Assembly: GCF_005239225.2 (NCBI RefSeq)
Contig: NC_133298.1
Span: 1,612,001 to 1,676,000, forward strand
Origin: Populus alba
Taxonomy: Eukaryota; Streptophyta; Magnoliopsida; Malpighiales; Salicaceae
Length of the DNA stretch: 64,000 nucleotides
Direction: 5' to 3'
Positions 47,470 through 60,442 of this stretch are shown in pieces; the first letter of the stretch is position 1; each line of letters starts with the position of its first letter. The position numbers were made by a program, and so were the translations under genes. The notes under the pieces are model-generated. The model searched no databases, was not told the DNA's origin, and was given only the letters and a program-made list of their open reading frames with translations.

Positions 47470-47474
47470 ATTGT

Positions 47475-47768
47475 TACTGTATTTTTTGTCCTTACACTCT
47501 AGCTAAAATGATGTATAGCTCATGATCAATCTTCCATGTAAAACATACATGATGAGAACTTGTAAATGATGGATAGGAAGTTTCTAATGCATAAAACATA
47601 GCATATTGTGTTGAAACAGCTAATGTTGCATCCAACCATCAAGCAAAGAAGAAATACCTACCAGAAAATAATCGATGCATTTGAGTGCATATGCGAAGCA
47701 GTGGCCTAAATAAGAACAAAAAAAAAAAACAAATCCCATATTATTTAGTCAGCTCAAATCTAACAAAA
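47475..47768. other. Unassigned spacer after nested element
   Basis: It should hold the continuation of the copia remnant cut at 36905, but I see no integrase or RT sequence in it. Confidence 0.5.
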
Positions 47769-48362
47769 AATCAAATTCACAAAAGAATCCAAAACAAACA
47801 AAAAAAAAGAAATAAAATCAATTTCCAACGAACTTAATGATGATGAATGAAATTTTAAAAAATAATTCAAAATGACTAAAGCCAAAACTCGGTTCAACCT
47901 TTAAAATTTGTGATGCAAGTCATGGGATCGAATCACAATATAAAAAGCAAACCCGAAAAAATAACAATGAAAAATTATAAACCAACTAAAATAATTAGGG
48001 ATAAACTTAAAAGAAAAAAACAAATTTAAAAAATATAGATTTTTAAAGAAAAAGAACCAAATTTGATAAAAAAATAAAACCAAATCATAAAGAGATGAAA
48101 TTGAAAAACAATTTCAATTAAGAAAAGGATAAGAACAATTAAAAATAACAATTAAAAGAATAAGGTCAGTATTTGATATAAAAATAAAATGTCAATAGAT
48201 GAAATCCAAAGACAAATTAATTCAATAAAAGATTAAAAAAAAAAACATCACAATTAAAAGAATTTGAACCAAATCTAATATAAAAACAAAGTATCAAAGG
48301 ATAAAATTGAAAAAAGTAAATTAACTCAAGAAATTATTAAAGACCAAATACATTGTAATCAA

Positions 48363-48570
48363 AAGAATGAAGAACTAATCCTTAGGGTAGCTCAACTAGT
48401 TAGGTTTTGGGTTTGCTTCCTAATAGTCACGAGTTCGAGTTCCCTTAGGGCTACTGTAGGCTTACATGGTCGTTAACTTCAAGACTCGTGGGATTAGTCG
48501 AGATGCGCGTAAGCTAGCCTAGACACCCACATTAATAATAATAATAATAATACAAGAATAAAGAAGTAAT
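48363..48570 (+). mobile_element. tRNA-derived SINE with target site duplication
   Basis: Body 48380-48553. The A-box-like TAGCTCAACTAGT lies near 48388 and the B box GAGTTCGAGTTCC near 48431, the internal RNA polymerase III promoter of a tRNA-like head. The 3' end is a (TAA)n tail. Flanking duplication: AAGAATGAAGAACTAAT (48363-48379) and AAGAATAAAGAAGTAAT (48554-48570), 15 of 17 matching. Copy A (about 22611-22628) has the same site without the SINE. It resembles the short SINEs known from Salicaceae; subfamily not assigned. Confidence 0.9.
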
Positions 48571-49570
48571 TTAACTTAACAAACAAATAACTAGACTTTC
48601 TTTATTTCTTTATTTATTATTATTATTATTTTTTTTTTTGCAATGGCCAACATTGTTTTCTAGGAAGAGAGTGGGAAAAGAGGGGTGAAAGAAAAAACTC
48701 CTTGCTGGAGCACCTCTGTATGCCGTCGAAGAACACGCATGTCACCACCGTTGCGGGGTGGTGAGACACATCGAATGTCGTCCCGTAAGTTGGCATTTGG
48801 TGTTGTGTGGACGTCGCATGCCCTATCCAAAGATGAAAAGTTTTTAATTTTTAATATTAATTTATACATTAAAAGACCAAATCAAGCCTAACCACATATA
48901 AGAATTATAAAAGAAATATAGTAAAAAACCTAAAATAATCTTGTACCCATAATAAAAAAATAAAAAAAGTTTATATTTTAGTGACATATAAAAAGGATTT
49001 TTTTAACAATAAATTTACAATAAACATAGAAGTGCTTGATGAGATCAACCAATTAGAATTACAGTAGCTTGGTTAGTGTTTCCAGATAATAAGAAAGGAA
49101 AACATGTTTCCATGTATTTTTTATTTTAAAAATATAAAAATTCATTTTTAAAATTGTTAAACAAACATATATATTTCTTACTGTTTCTATCTCTTTTACA
49201 TCTATCTTGGAAGAATAACCAATTGCAAACTTATATTTAAGTACATCTCAAAAACTTATATGGTCATCTCTCTCTCTCTCCCCTTTTCTTTTAAACTTGA
49301 CGTTCCTATATATTTTATATACTATAAGATATATATAACAAATGCAACTTTATCAAAATCTTAGTCATGGGCATAAATGCTATATTATTTTTTTTCAATC
49401 CGAAACTTCAGCCAATATTTAAAAAACTCGAATTCTCTAGTCGGATACGATGATAGCTATAAGATCATTCGACGAGGCGATTTAATTAACAGGTAAGGTA
49501 CTCCAACAAAATAAAAAACATAAAAAACCTAAAGAAACCATCAATAAAACTTGAATAAAATACGTAGAGT

Positions 49571-49601
<31 letters not shown>

Positions 49602-50034
49602 GTCTATCGAAGGCTATGGAACCCTCTTGCTTCCCTCCAAACGTTCAAAATCCTTACTGCTACAATGAAGCCCCAATATCCTTGACGCAAACCCCTACTT
49701 ATATACTAGCACTGCGGCGGTTAGAGCAAAGGCAGAGGCTGCTTCCTTCCCTTACGAGAGGTGTTTATAAAACAGAAGCGAAGCAGCCTCAAATTATTTC
49801 CTGAATCATGAATTAACACCTTTATTATTTAGCTAGGGTCATGTTTTCTTGAAAAATAAATAAAAATTAGGGCTCTCTTGAGAATTTATATGAGAAGATC
49901 TGCATATTATATATCTGGTGGACGTACGGTTGGCTACAAGTTAGGATCCTTTTTTTTAGAAATGGGCTGTAGTACCAAGATAACAGCTCTAGCCCAATTC
50001 TTGAGATTAACTGTGCTGGACTATGATTAGAAAC

Positions 50035-50036
<2 letters not shown>

Positions 50037-50101
<65 letters not shown>
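50037..50101. repeat. (ATT)n microsatellite
   Basis: More than twenty perfect ATT units. A poly-Ile ORF across it is an artefact. It replaces a shorter AT-rich stretch in copy A. Confidence 0.97.
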
Positions 50102-50104
<3 letters not shown>

Positions 50105-50327
50105 TCTATTTTAGATGTATAAAATTTTATTTTGAAATTATATTAGAGTCATTTTATGTTCTCGTTTTTATCTTTTCAATAAAATACTTTTTTGTTTCTT
50201 GTCTCATTTTTTATCTAGAATATTAATCAAATACAATCCTAGTTTTTATTTTAAAAAAAATTAAAAACACATTCTCTACATTAGTACATTAGAAGGAATT
50301 AAATTATTTTGAATGTAAATCTCAAAA

Positions 50328-50985
50328 TGAAAATTCAAGAAATTAAAAAATGAACGTATCTCTTTAATCTTTAAACACAGCTAATTTCCTTACAGTCATT
50401 AACCATTGTTAACAAGTGAAATCACAGCACAACTCGATATGGCTAGTCTCCTACATATGCATAGATAGATTGCGCAATGCTTCTATTGCAATATTTTTTT
50501 TCTCCATGCATTTGGAAGGCTAAGCAAGATTCTGTTTTCTACTGATATTGCTTCTGTCAGCAGTCGTTCACAGTCTCTAGAAGCCTGGATTACTTGTCCC
50601 ATTGAGGAACTTGGGCAACAGGGCATTGCACAGTTAAGTTCTCGTCATGTTTTACAGGGAAGATTGGTCGTGAGCTATACATCGTGTTAGCCAGACTGTA
50701 AGGACAGAAAGCCCATCTGTACATGGCATTGATTTGCAAATTTCCAACCAAAAAGAAAAGGAGAAACACGACGAGTAGCATAAAAAACTGAGCTTGAAGA
50801 TGTGTGCAGTGCCTCAAATCATAGGAAGCCAAATGAGAGTTTCGACTCCATCATTTCAAACCAGAATGCTTATGGAAAACATCCAAGCTCTCACATGTGC
50901 ATGACCCTACATGACGAGCACCACTAAAAGTCGACTAGTTCTGGTTTTTTTTAGGTCCTTCTTTCCTAACCATCCTAAATATTAT
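50328..50985. other. Downstream of CYCU4 gene
   Basis: Probably contains the 3' UTR and terminator of the cyclin gene. An 80-codon minus ORF at 50590-50832 has no recognised family. Confidence 0.5.
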
Positions 50986-52675
50986 CTAAACAGAAAGCTG
51001 TTTTTGATGAGTGGATTCATCTTCATTGAAACAGCGATGGATTTTCAGTGTTCTTGCGATATTTAGAGGAGTGTCTACTATTTGCAGAGGAGACTGAATC
51101 GACATTTCTCTCTGAAGGTAAGAGCAATAGAGGTGGAATGTGGCTGGTGTCACATTCAACTGGAAGCCCAGACCAAATAAAAAATCCACTTCAAGAAGAT
51201 TCATCTCTCTTGTGCTGATTCCTCCAACTTTAGCATAGAATGCGTTGTTGTAATATCTGACCAGGCAAGAACACGAAACAAAGACATATCAACGCTAAGA
51301 AAAATAAACTTTCTACATTAGTAATCTTATGTATGGTTTCCAGTTGGAATGAATGACAGACAAACAACTGAACCACCAGCCTGCAACCATGATTTTGGCA
51401 GTAAAGCACAGTGGGTAATGGCAGTCAACAAAAACAGCCGAGGCCCGAGAGGGCTGAGTATTTTAAATGGCCCAAAAAAGGAAGAATGAAAGGAAAGGAA
51501 AGGAAAGCTTCTAGATGCTGCGGCTTTAAACAAAATATAGAGCTGTGATTGAGCTGTCACTGACCTGACCCCTCTCTAGGATGAAAGTGAAACATGCTTA
51601 CAATTTGATGGAACTTACAGGCATGCTTAAACAGACAGAGGCAATAAGTAATAACAACACAAACTTAGGTGGTATAGTCGAATCAAAGCTGGAGTTTTAC
51701 ACATGGGTGTCTTCTTTTTCTTGGCTGTGGCTGATTCAGATGGGATTTTTTCCCGATCCCATATGCACCTAGTTTTGTGTACTGCGTTTTGGTTAATTAA
51801 GGGGATGTCATCGGATCACCAGCCATCATTCTATGTTGCTGGAATATCAAGTCTGACTTCTTAAATCAAAATGCTGGCGTGATTTGGCATGGCTAATTTC
51901 AATTAAGCAATGAAAATTCATACACAAGTCTAAGCTTCGGATCTTAACTGAGATGCAAGGTGCAAGATTTCCATCACATAGAATTTCATTTAATACAAAG
52001 AAAATCAATAACTCTTTTTTCTATTCAAACTAGGGCATGACTTGAACTTTGAGGCCTAACCTACCCTTTAATGTCTTTTAACATTTCAGAGTTGAATGTC
52101 ATCAAGGTAAAATAAAGAAAAGGAAAGATTCCAATCAAGAATCCTTGTACCAGGACTGCTATCCATTATCTTTGATGAAGAGAAAAATATAAACTCATTA
52201 GTTGGATCATCAAACTTGAATCCACTTATCAAAGTTGATCCCAGATCAAGAAGAACAACTATATATAAAAAATAAAATAAAAACTAAATTAAAGATCAAA
52301 AGGAACTTAGCTCAAGAACTGGATTCTGAAGATTACTTACATATCATCCATGAACTTGACAGAGACCAAGACACTTGTGATGAGCAATCTATGCACATTG
52401 AAAGAATTGAGAGGAAAACAGGATTGTCTCTGAGAAAACCGATCAAGATACACATAAGCAACAACAAAACAAGAGGGGCTACAATTTGAATACTTGAAGA
52501 TTCTCTCAAGATAGTTTTGAATGGATATAGTAGGTCTGGTTAGGCCATGAAAGATTGAGGCTTTCTGGGGGTATAACTGATGGCTAATATCATTAGATTC
52601 TGCTACTCTTTGAAGAAGAGAAGAGAGGAAAGTTATGACCTTAGGCATCACTGCAGTCTCTGCTAATTCTGCCAT
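50986..52675 (-). CDS. CYCU4-1: U-type (P-type) cyclin, CYCU4;1-like
   Basis: Two exons: 52341-52675 and 50986-51256, joined through a 1,084-bp intron (GTAAGT..AG; phase 2), 201 residues, as usual for the family. The protein begins MAELAETAVMPKVITFLSSL, includes the cyclin-box core (SIQNYLERIFKYSNCSPSC, then FVVAYVYLDRF and NSFNVHRLLITSVLVSVKFM) and continues after the intron with YYNNAFYAKVGGIST, then REMNLLEVDFLFGLGFQLNV. It ends with DESTHQKQLSV. These features match Arabidopsis CYCU4;1 closely. Plant U-type cyclins partner CDKA-type kinases in cell division and growth responses. No disabling change seen. A cyclin paralogue of the same subclass (CYCU4;2 or 4;3) is the alternative. Confidence 0.93.
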
Positions 52676-53030
52676 TCTTGTTTGGTTTACTTTGGTTGTT
52701 GTGTGTGATTAGCTGTGTTTTATAAGACACCACCTCCTGCCTTCCCTTTGTATAGCGTGTCAAACGATTTTATTGCTAATTTTTTTTCTCTTTCCAAGTT
52801 TACTACTATGGAAGAGGGTGTCTTTATGCATCTCCCTAGCTTTTCAAACAATGATATACATATTATTTGTCCACTTGGGAATTTTAGTATTGTATGATTA
52901 TTTAGTGCTCTAGTATTATTTAGGAATATTAGTATTTATTACCTAATAATGACATTAAAATCTTAATTTTTTTTATATAGAATTAAGACTTATTAAGTTT
53001 TTTTTATTTGGTTTGCGAAGTATGAATAAG
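52676..53030. other. Upstream of CYCU4 gene
   Basis: Presumed promoter and 5' leader of the cyclin gene. No other feature recognised. Confidence 0.5.
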
Positions 53031-53034
53031 ATTT

Positions 53035-53560
53035 TCCTCATCCCCACATAAAACTCTTGCAAATCTCCTCAATATCCTCACCAGTGCCTTTGGGAAGGTT
53101 ACCAAAATGCACTGTATACATGATCAGCACTGGTTAGGAAAATATCCTCCCTGCCAACGAAAATCTGTCCACTTTCCATCTGGCTAATCTTCACTTGTCT
53201 TAATCAACAATGTGACAGAACGTGTACTTGGTTGCTCGCTGGTGAAGCAAGGGCACCACAAGATATCTCCCAAAATCAGTGGTCCTAGCTAGTAAAACCA
53301 CTCTCTTTAACAACAGAAGTGGCTGGCAACATGCTGAGATTCATTAGGGGAGAAAAAGATTTTGGTCGTAGGACCACTCACATTCTGATCACCGGCCGGA
53401 AGCATCACAAAAATATCCAAACAACCTTGTATAGCTCAAATCTGATCAATAGAGGCATCGGAATCGTTATGACAAACCATAACCGCGCGCATCAACATGA
53501 GAAGCTCCTTGGCCTCCTGGATCATAAATTAACTGTGTTTTTTCCACCATGGAAATTTCC
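53035..53560 (-). pseudogene. LINE reverse-transcriptase remnant
   Basis: On the minus strand one frame reads WKVDRFSLAGRIFS, stop, PVLIMYTVHFGN, then LPKGTGEDIEEICKSFMWG. This is the signature SLAGR...LPKG..EIE.ICR.F.WG of the C-terminal part of plant LINE (L1-type) reverse transcriptases. Farther upstream are frame-broken traces such as QNVSGPTTKIFFSPN. Stops and frame changes show that it is an old fragment. Neither the catalytic FADD box nor the endonuclease is intact here. Confidence 0.72.
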
Positions 53561-56138
53561 TCATCCTCCATAGCAACCTTACCTCACTAGGACTCTGCTC
53601 TCTTATGGTGGCTTTGGAGGATTCAGGGTTTCGAGTAAGAAACATCTGGTACAGAACCCACCAGTGTACTATCTTCATAAGAACAAATTAAGTCTTTCGC
53701 GTGCTAGCTACTTCCTCCCTCACATCAACCTCCAGCACATTATCCATACCATCCATGCCACAAACATCTTTTCCATCTAAGGAAAAGGATTCACGTCTTT
53801 TTATTACTGCATGCGACCAGATCAATTCCTCCATAGTTATGGTATTCTCAAAAGCCAGGTTCTTGCCCATGACTCTCGCACAGTCCTTGCTTGAGCATGG
53901 ATGTCCAAGTTATATAGATTTTTGTGGTTGGAGCAGTAATTAGACATCATTATAACTCCTAATTTATTAGTTTTTTTAATAATTATTGTAGTAAACCCAT
54001 GGTTTTGTCTTAACATCAAAATCATGACAGAGATGTTCCAACAGATAATTGGATTCGACAAGTGATTGCATATCAAAGGTGGGACGTGAGTAATTATCAG
54101 GGATAATTGAGAATTGAAAAATAAATAAATTTGTCTAACTTGTAATGACATCTAATTAATGCTGCTTTCTCTCTTTTGGTGGATGAGGTTGGCAAGAAAA
54201 GGAATATCGTGACATTTACGTCCCCACTGGTTTTATATCTTGTTTCTCATGGCACCAAAATTGGGTTGGAATTTAAGCTTGAGAGGGAAAGTTGATGTCA
54301 ATGCTGTGTTTGCATAGTCCTGACGGGCAAGGAAATCATAGTTAAATTTCTGAATATGAGTAGAACGTGCTGTGGACTCAATTATGAATCGGTTTTACAC
54401 AGTAAAATTAGTGAAAATGACCTGCGAAGAATCTCATGTTCGAAAAACATTTTTTCTTTTTTTTGAGATTTTCGTATTTATAAAATGAGGGTAAAAATGA
54501 TAAATATGATGGTTAATTTTAATGCCCTATCCTCTTGTCCTATGCCTGAACAAGATCACATGAATACTGAGGCTTGGATATAGCTAGTCATGCATTGAGA
54601 ATTCGAGTTGGGATTTATATATATAAAACAGAAACCATAGCTCTATTAAAAATGGAAATGGTCCCATCAAACAACTAGATGATCTGATCTAGAATATCCA
54701 TATACCAATTCATACCCTAATTAATTATTATTTATTTAATTTTTTTCAATTTCTTTTAAGAAGGTTAGCTTAAATATTAATCGAGTGCCTTACTTGCATT
54801 GTATAAAGGGGGCAATCATTAGAATTCCAGCTAGCCTTCATAGCTAGCTAGCTAGTAGAATGTGTCCACATTACTACACAACATTCTTGTACTTGTGATT
54901 TCTTGTCTTCTGTATTTCTTTTATAACTCTTTCTAGGCTAGGTGTCTGGTTTTCTTACTGACAGCTTGTTCCTTCTAACACTTGAAAACAAATATATAAT
55001 CATTAATTCAAAACAGCTGTTTTCTTCATTTTGTTTTCTTGGATATCTTGATCATACAAGGGTTTTTGTTCTTCTTGTGGCCTGACTAACGTGAAGTAAC
55101 CAGAGAAGAAAAGAAATAAAACCCTTTGATCTGCTGTGCTTGGTGCTTTTTGCAGTTGTTGTTAGTATAATTAATGGGGTCACAGGAGAAGCCTCAAATC
55201 AACTCAAAATTAATAGATTGCAATATCCTCAGTTTCATCCCCGTGAGACTACTTATCAACTTATTTTTAATTTTTATATATAGACTCGATTAATTAGATT
55301 TATTGTTCAAGACCTTAATTAACAATAAACCCCATTTAATCAGATGATTAAGATGTCCAAATGATCTTATAATTGTGCTATCTATTCAAGTTAAATAATC
55401 CAGTTATAATTTCCTAATGTCTTACTCGGTATTTATATATTATTAAGGCAGGAAAAGGCAAAAAGAAATCATACGTTTCTCCCATCCACCAGGCTTGGAG
55501 TATGATCATGCTTGTTTATAAAATTTAGTGGTTTAGGTTAGGACTAAATTGGTTAACCACCAAACTAATCATTTATAGCAGTTCCTGCTTCCTTGCACTC
55601 CAAGCTTACCATTCTCACCTTTTCCCTTTCTTTTTCTTTCGAGCACGTATAGTCAATTACAATATTTGCATAACATTGCACATAAAATTATTAACATTAG
55701 TATATTAATTAGTAATTAATTAAATACCACACAAATTAACTAAGAAAAAGTCGATCTACCTCCCACTTTCAAAGCTCCTTGACATGCTCGCCATGCCCTG
55801 CCTTATCTGCGCCGGCATGATTCTCTAAAACAACATTAATTTAAATTATTTTTGCTTCACTTTTAACTATCAAAATTTTGCTTGAACGAAGCATGATATT
55901 CCTGTAGCCTTGGAGGGTCATGTTAGTAGATTTCAAACATGATATTTTTGTTTTAATTGTTGAGCATTTAACATGGAGAAGGAATTTTATTTATTTATTT
56001 CATTTTTTATCGTTGCATCTTGACTCGTGCTACCCACGTTGGCGAGGTATGTGATGCATGTTCTAATGTATTCAAGGGATTTTGATAATGTTATTTTGTG
56101 CAACAAAAAATATTTAAGTGCTAATTAAAAACTTACTG

Positions 56139-56188
<50 letters not shown>

Positions 56189-57330
56189 AGTGTAATTTAT
56201 CTCCTTCGACTCAATATCTGGACTAACAGTGATTTACTTTTTCCAGTTGAAGTGTAGAAGTTGTTTGATACGACATTTGCAAACTGCATGATTATTTTCT
56301 ATAGTGTTTCATAAATTCTTAATATTAGTTTTCTTGATACGTACTCTGCATAGTATTAACTTTCATACAATATTTTTCTCTAATGAACACATTTCTAGGA
56401 ATTATTTATAAATTAATAAATCTATATTTCTATAATATTCAATTAGCATCAACAATTCCTTTTTCGATTTATCGATTCATATATTTTTAAAATTCTTAAG
56501 CATAAAAAAAACTTTTATGTTTCTCAATAAAAAATCATGATGTTATAAAACACATCCATGACATTGTTATATTTTTTTGCTACATTAAGAATTAAAATGA
56601 GATCCTATCTATGATGTAGTGTTCACAATTATTTTTTATATTTATCAGCACATATAATTTTCGATATGTTTTCTATTTGCAATTAATTTTTTCTTATATA
56701 AAAAAATACATTGACAACACTTTTGTGTAAAAAAAATTAGTTTGATTTATAGATCAAATATATATATAATATATATTATATATATATTTTAATTACAAAA
56801 ATAGAATAGAGTTGTTATAATAGTAGCAAATAAGGTGAAATTGGATTCTACCCAATGCTTCTCAGCCACCTGCTTCATTGCATTCTCCAATTGCCCAACT
56901 GCCTATTGCTAATTCCCCAATACAAGACTTTTTTGCCATTGCCTTTCCTAATGTTGTCGAAATCCTCCATCTTTCTTTCACTTTAAACAATAAACATCAA
57001 CATTTTCTTTACTCTATCATTAGAAAGATTTTTATATTATCATTTAAAATTAAAATAAATCAACATAACATAATGTTTTTAAGAGATTGTTAACTTTTAT
57101 TTTTCTCCGATATTTCAATATTTTGTCTTTTAAGTATTTTACAAAATAATATGAACTCAATTTTTTTTTAAAAGACAAACTCAAAATTATCAAATCAATC
57201 TCCCCACCACCATGTTAATAAATAAGAGCCTAATTTTGGAATTTTCAACATTTTGCAATCAAATAATTTATATCATGGAATAACTCTATTTATGAAATCA
57301 AGAAACATTTCATGTATGTCAGGGTCTTTT
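53561..57330. other. Intergenic region, no supported gene
   Basis: Short ORFs on both strands at 53690-54150 may belong to the LINE remnant, but show no motif. The remainder is AT-rich. An (AT)n microsatellite lies at 56139-56186. Confidence 0.5.
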
Positions 57331-57331
57331 T

Positions 57332-57535
57332 TTTTTTTGTTCATCATAATGAATCTCATTAATCAGGACAAAAGCCCTACATTTATAAAAGCTCATCAAG
57401 ACCAAAGTACAAGTACATCAAAAATTACGTAGCCCAGATGAAGCAGGCCGACATCAGAAAACGAGGCCCTTTAACTGTGCACGGAAGCGGAAGCATCAGC
57501 AAGGATACTTCCTTTGGAAATTCTTGGTTAGAAAA
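57332..57535 (-). repeat. Possible 3' end of a non-LTR retroelement or retrocopy
   Basis: On the minus strand a moderately GC-rich segment ends in TGATTAATGAGATTCATTATG and a poly(A)-like run (T run on the plus strand at about 57330-57341), as expected for an integrated poly(A) RNA. No coding homology and no clear target duplication seen. Confidence 0.3.
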
Positions 57536-57566
57536 AAAAAAATAGAAAATTGATAGGCTAGATAGC

Positions 57567-57594
<28 letters not shown>
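57567..57594. repeat. (AT)n microsatellite
   Basis: Perfect AT run. Confidence 0.95.
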
Positions 57595-57597
<3 letters not shown>

Positions 57598-58338
57598 CTA
57601 CTTTGATAAACAATCTCTCGATCGTCCTCTCCAAGTTAAAAACCCTAGCTATTGTTTGTGATGTTCTCACAATATCATTGGTAAACAACCTCTTATCTTT
57701 CCTTCTCTTTCTTCTTCCATTGTTCTATGAATTTGATTTTGTTTCTTACTTGTTTTCTCTATCAATACCCTAGTTTTACCATCCAATTTGATGAGTTTTT
57801 ATCCTTTTAGAGCAAAAGATTTGATAACTATACTTAATAATTTAACAATTTTTTTTTATTAATATAAATATTCGGAATAACTTGGAATTACATTGACTAT
57901 TCCAATCCCAAAAATACTAGAAAATGAGGAGATGAGATGCCTTCGAATACGGCTTATTTCTTGATTTTTATTTTTTTATTTATAAGGAAAGAAAAGAAAG
58001 TTTACTCATAAGCAGAACTTTCTACTAGTAAACAATCCTGATGCTAACCGCAAAATTTTATGATCAGCCTACTAGAAGAGCAAAATAAACTATAGAAAAA
58101 CTTTATTTCTCATATACCAACCATTCTGCCCAAACTACCTTTACACAAACAGTAGAGCACGCGGCCATCAAACACGTTTAGGTAACTAGATATCTGTATC
58201 CTGGAAGCTAAGCACATATGGCATTCACAACATAGCCTAGCACACAAAAGCTTAGGTTTATCAATATAAACAGGTATAGTCTCAGGACAAGAATAATTAA
58301 CCTAGGACCATGTTTGCCTCTAAATGATGGTTAAGGAC

Positions 58339-59781
58339 TTAGCCATAGCATTTGATTGGATCATTGCATCCTTTCTCAGCAGATTGCATAAATCCAAATC
58401 GGCCACCCTTCGCAAGATACTGCTGGTGGTATTCTTCTGCTCTGTAGAATTTTTTGGCAGGTAAAATCTCAGTGACTATCTTCCTGTTCAAGAGCTTCTG
58501 CTGCCGTTCCAAGGACTCCTTCGCTGCTTTCTCCTGATCAGGGGTGTAATAGTATATTCCAGACCTGTACTGTGTTCCCACATCATTCCCCTGCCCAGCA
58601 AGGACCAGCAAGATATTAGAATATGCAATATGAACATAAGAAGAGTACATTGAAATCAGACTTGTATCACAATAAAATCCCTTGAGACAATGCAGATTAA
58701 TATTATGTCATAGTAACATTGGGATAAATAAAGTGACATCAGCTATTGATGGCGTGATATAATAAGCTAACAATGAAACAGGAAGACATGTGATGACCAC
58801 ATGAATGCCGGGACTACCGCCTAGAATATACATGTCCGAAATGGATCATCTATTCCAATGAAAACATGTGATAATACTCATTAATCCTAATATGACAGAG
58901 AATGGACTGGATGAACAATGGACTCGCACATCACCATTAAAGTGCAACCTGATAATGCATATCCTCGTTGGGTTGCCCTTAATGCAAATCAAGCACCAGG
59001 GCTGACTCACACAACCAACGAGGAATACTCAAAAGTCCAATGCGTGACTATTAGGGGTCACTGGATGTTGAAGTCTTCAACATGCACAGAACTCTCTAGA
59101 AAATCATCTATAATTTCGATGGCTCCCCTTCCAAAACGATACAAAGTAGATACTACACCAGACTGTCCAAAATCAAAGTGGATTTGACAACTAATTTTCT
59201 TCATTATGGACACCAAGTTAGCAGGTCTTTCCATTTCATTCTTCAGCTACATCATATTACATTTAGTTAGATTCTAAAAAACCTATGTGTGTTTCCTAAT
59301 AACCCATACCCGGGCACCTATACATTCCAGGCAAACGAATTGACACATGGTATAGAAGGTTATTGACTTCTTTAGAAACTAACGAAAAATAGAAATAATT
59401 AGTAACATGTCAACAATAAGGAGGGAAATGAAAAGCAATTAGGCCCAAAATCACCTCAACTCATTCTCAAGAAAGACAAAAAAGATAGAACTTGAACTAA
59501 AAAAACAACTATCAACACAAATGCTAAGCAGTCAATCAAACAAAAAGTGAATTATCCACTGAAGAGCTCGCCTAAAACCCAAAAAAGTCAACCACCAAAA
59601 CCTCCAAAATATCAACCAACTTTAAGAACTTAAAACATGTAGCACTACAAATTAAGCAAGAATCCAAGAAAATTAACAAAACGCAATTACAAACCAACCC
59701 CGCACAATCCAATCAAAACCCAGTTCACATCACCACCAAGCCTCAAACTTTCACACACAAAAAATCAAATTTTGACAACCC

Positions 59782-59815
<34 letters not shown>

Positions 59816-60372
59816 GATTCAAGCTAACCCACCTGGCGATTCAAGGTAGTAGGGTCATGTCTAGCCCACAAAACATCAATCAAAGTGTCAAAGCTACACT
59901 CTTTAGGGTCATACTGAACCCTAACAACTTCATTATGATTAGTAGTACCGGTACAAACATCCTCATAAGTTGGATTATGCAATAAGCCCTGAGTATAACC
60001 CACTTCAGTTTTAGTAACACCAGGGACTCTTTGAAATGCTAATTCAACACCCCAAAAACAACCAGCTCCAAACTGAGCAAATTGCTGACCAGGAGCTGGT
60101 AAGTCATCATCGGGACCTTGTGGGATTGTTGGGTCCATTGTCGATGGGTCAGGTGACCTGGGACCAAAGCCTAGTTTGTTAAGGATGTTCATTGATGGCT
60201 TGTAATAAGAGATGGGTTTTGAGGTTCGAGGGAAATTGAAGGGTTTAGAGAGAAAAAGTAGCGATTTTGATGAGAGAGAACGGAAAGGTTTTGAGAGGAG
60301 GAGGAGAGGGGTGGTGCTGCTGGTGGTGGTGGAGGAGGCACAGGAGAAGTGGGTAGCAAGATTTCGGAGCAT
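58339..60372 (-). CDS. MSRA4: Peptide methionine-S-sulfoxide reductase A4, plastid
   Basis: Two exons: 59833-60372 and 58339-58590, phase 0, 263 residues. Reduces methionine-S-sulfoxide in oxidised proteins using thioredoxin. The ATG at 60372 opens a Ser/Thr/Leu-rich, basic sequence poor in acidic residues, typical of a chloroplast transit peptide (to about residue 55). The mature part follows with [20 protein letters not shown], the catalytic GCFWG motif, [10 protein letters not shown], then across the splice junction [23 protein letters not shown]. The C terminus [10 protein letters not shown] holds the recycling cysteine. Sequence and domain layout match Arabidopsis plastid MSRA4. The 1.24-kb intron contains a run of 30 A at 59785-59814. 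No disabling change seen. Confidence 0.95.
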
Positions 60373-60442
60373 TTTTAAGATTTGGGTGCGTGACGTGCAC
60401 TGGTGGAGGTGGAGGAGAAGTGATGTTGCAATTGATTAACAA

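Larger units (their letters stand above)
47769..50327. repeat. Segmental duplication, copy B
   Basis: Copy of 22040-24478 in the same orientation. It carries a SINE (48380-48553) that copy A lacks, and lacks the MITE at 22922-23110 and about 90 bp matching 23580-23670. A long A run lies at about 49572-49597. No gene recognised. Confidence 0.85.

Noticed and set aside
50023..50226. ORF with poly-isoleucine
   Set aside because: It is the translation of an (ATT)n microsatellite.
50590..50832. 80-codon minus-strand ORF with a hydrophobic segment, downstream of the cyclin
   Set aside because: No family recognised, and its position fits the cyclin 3' UTR. Kept out for lack of support.
53319..53573. 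84-codon plus-strand ORF
   Set aside because: It is antisense to the LINE reverse-transcriptase remnant, which shows recognisable motifs on the minus strand.
55480..55625. Foldback with GCTTGGAGT/ACTCCAAGC ends, possible microRNA precursor
   Set aside because: Only about 9 bp pair perfectly at the base, the arms beyond are poorly paired, and neither arm resembles a known plant microRNA.
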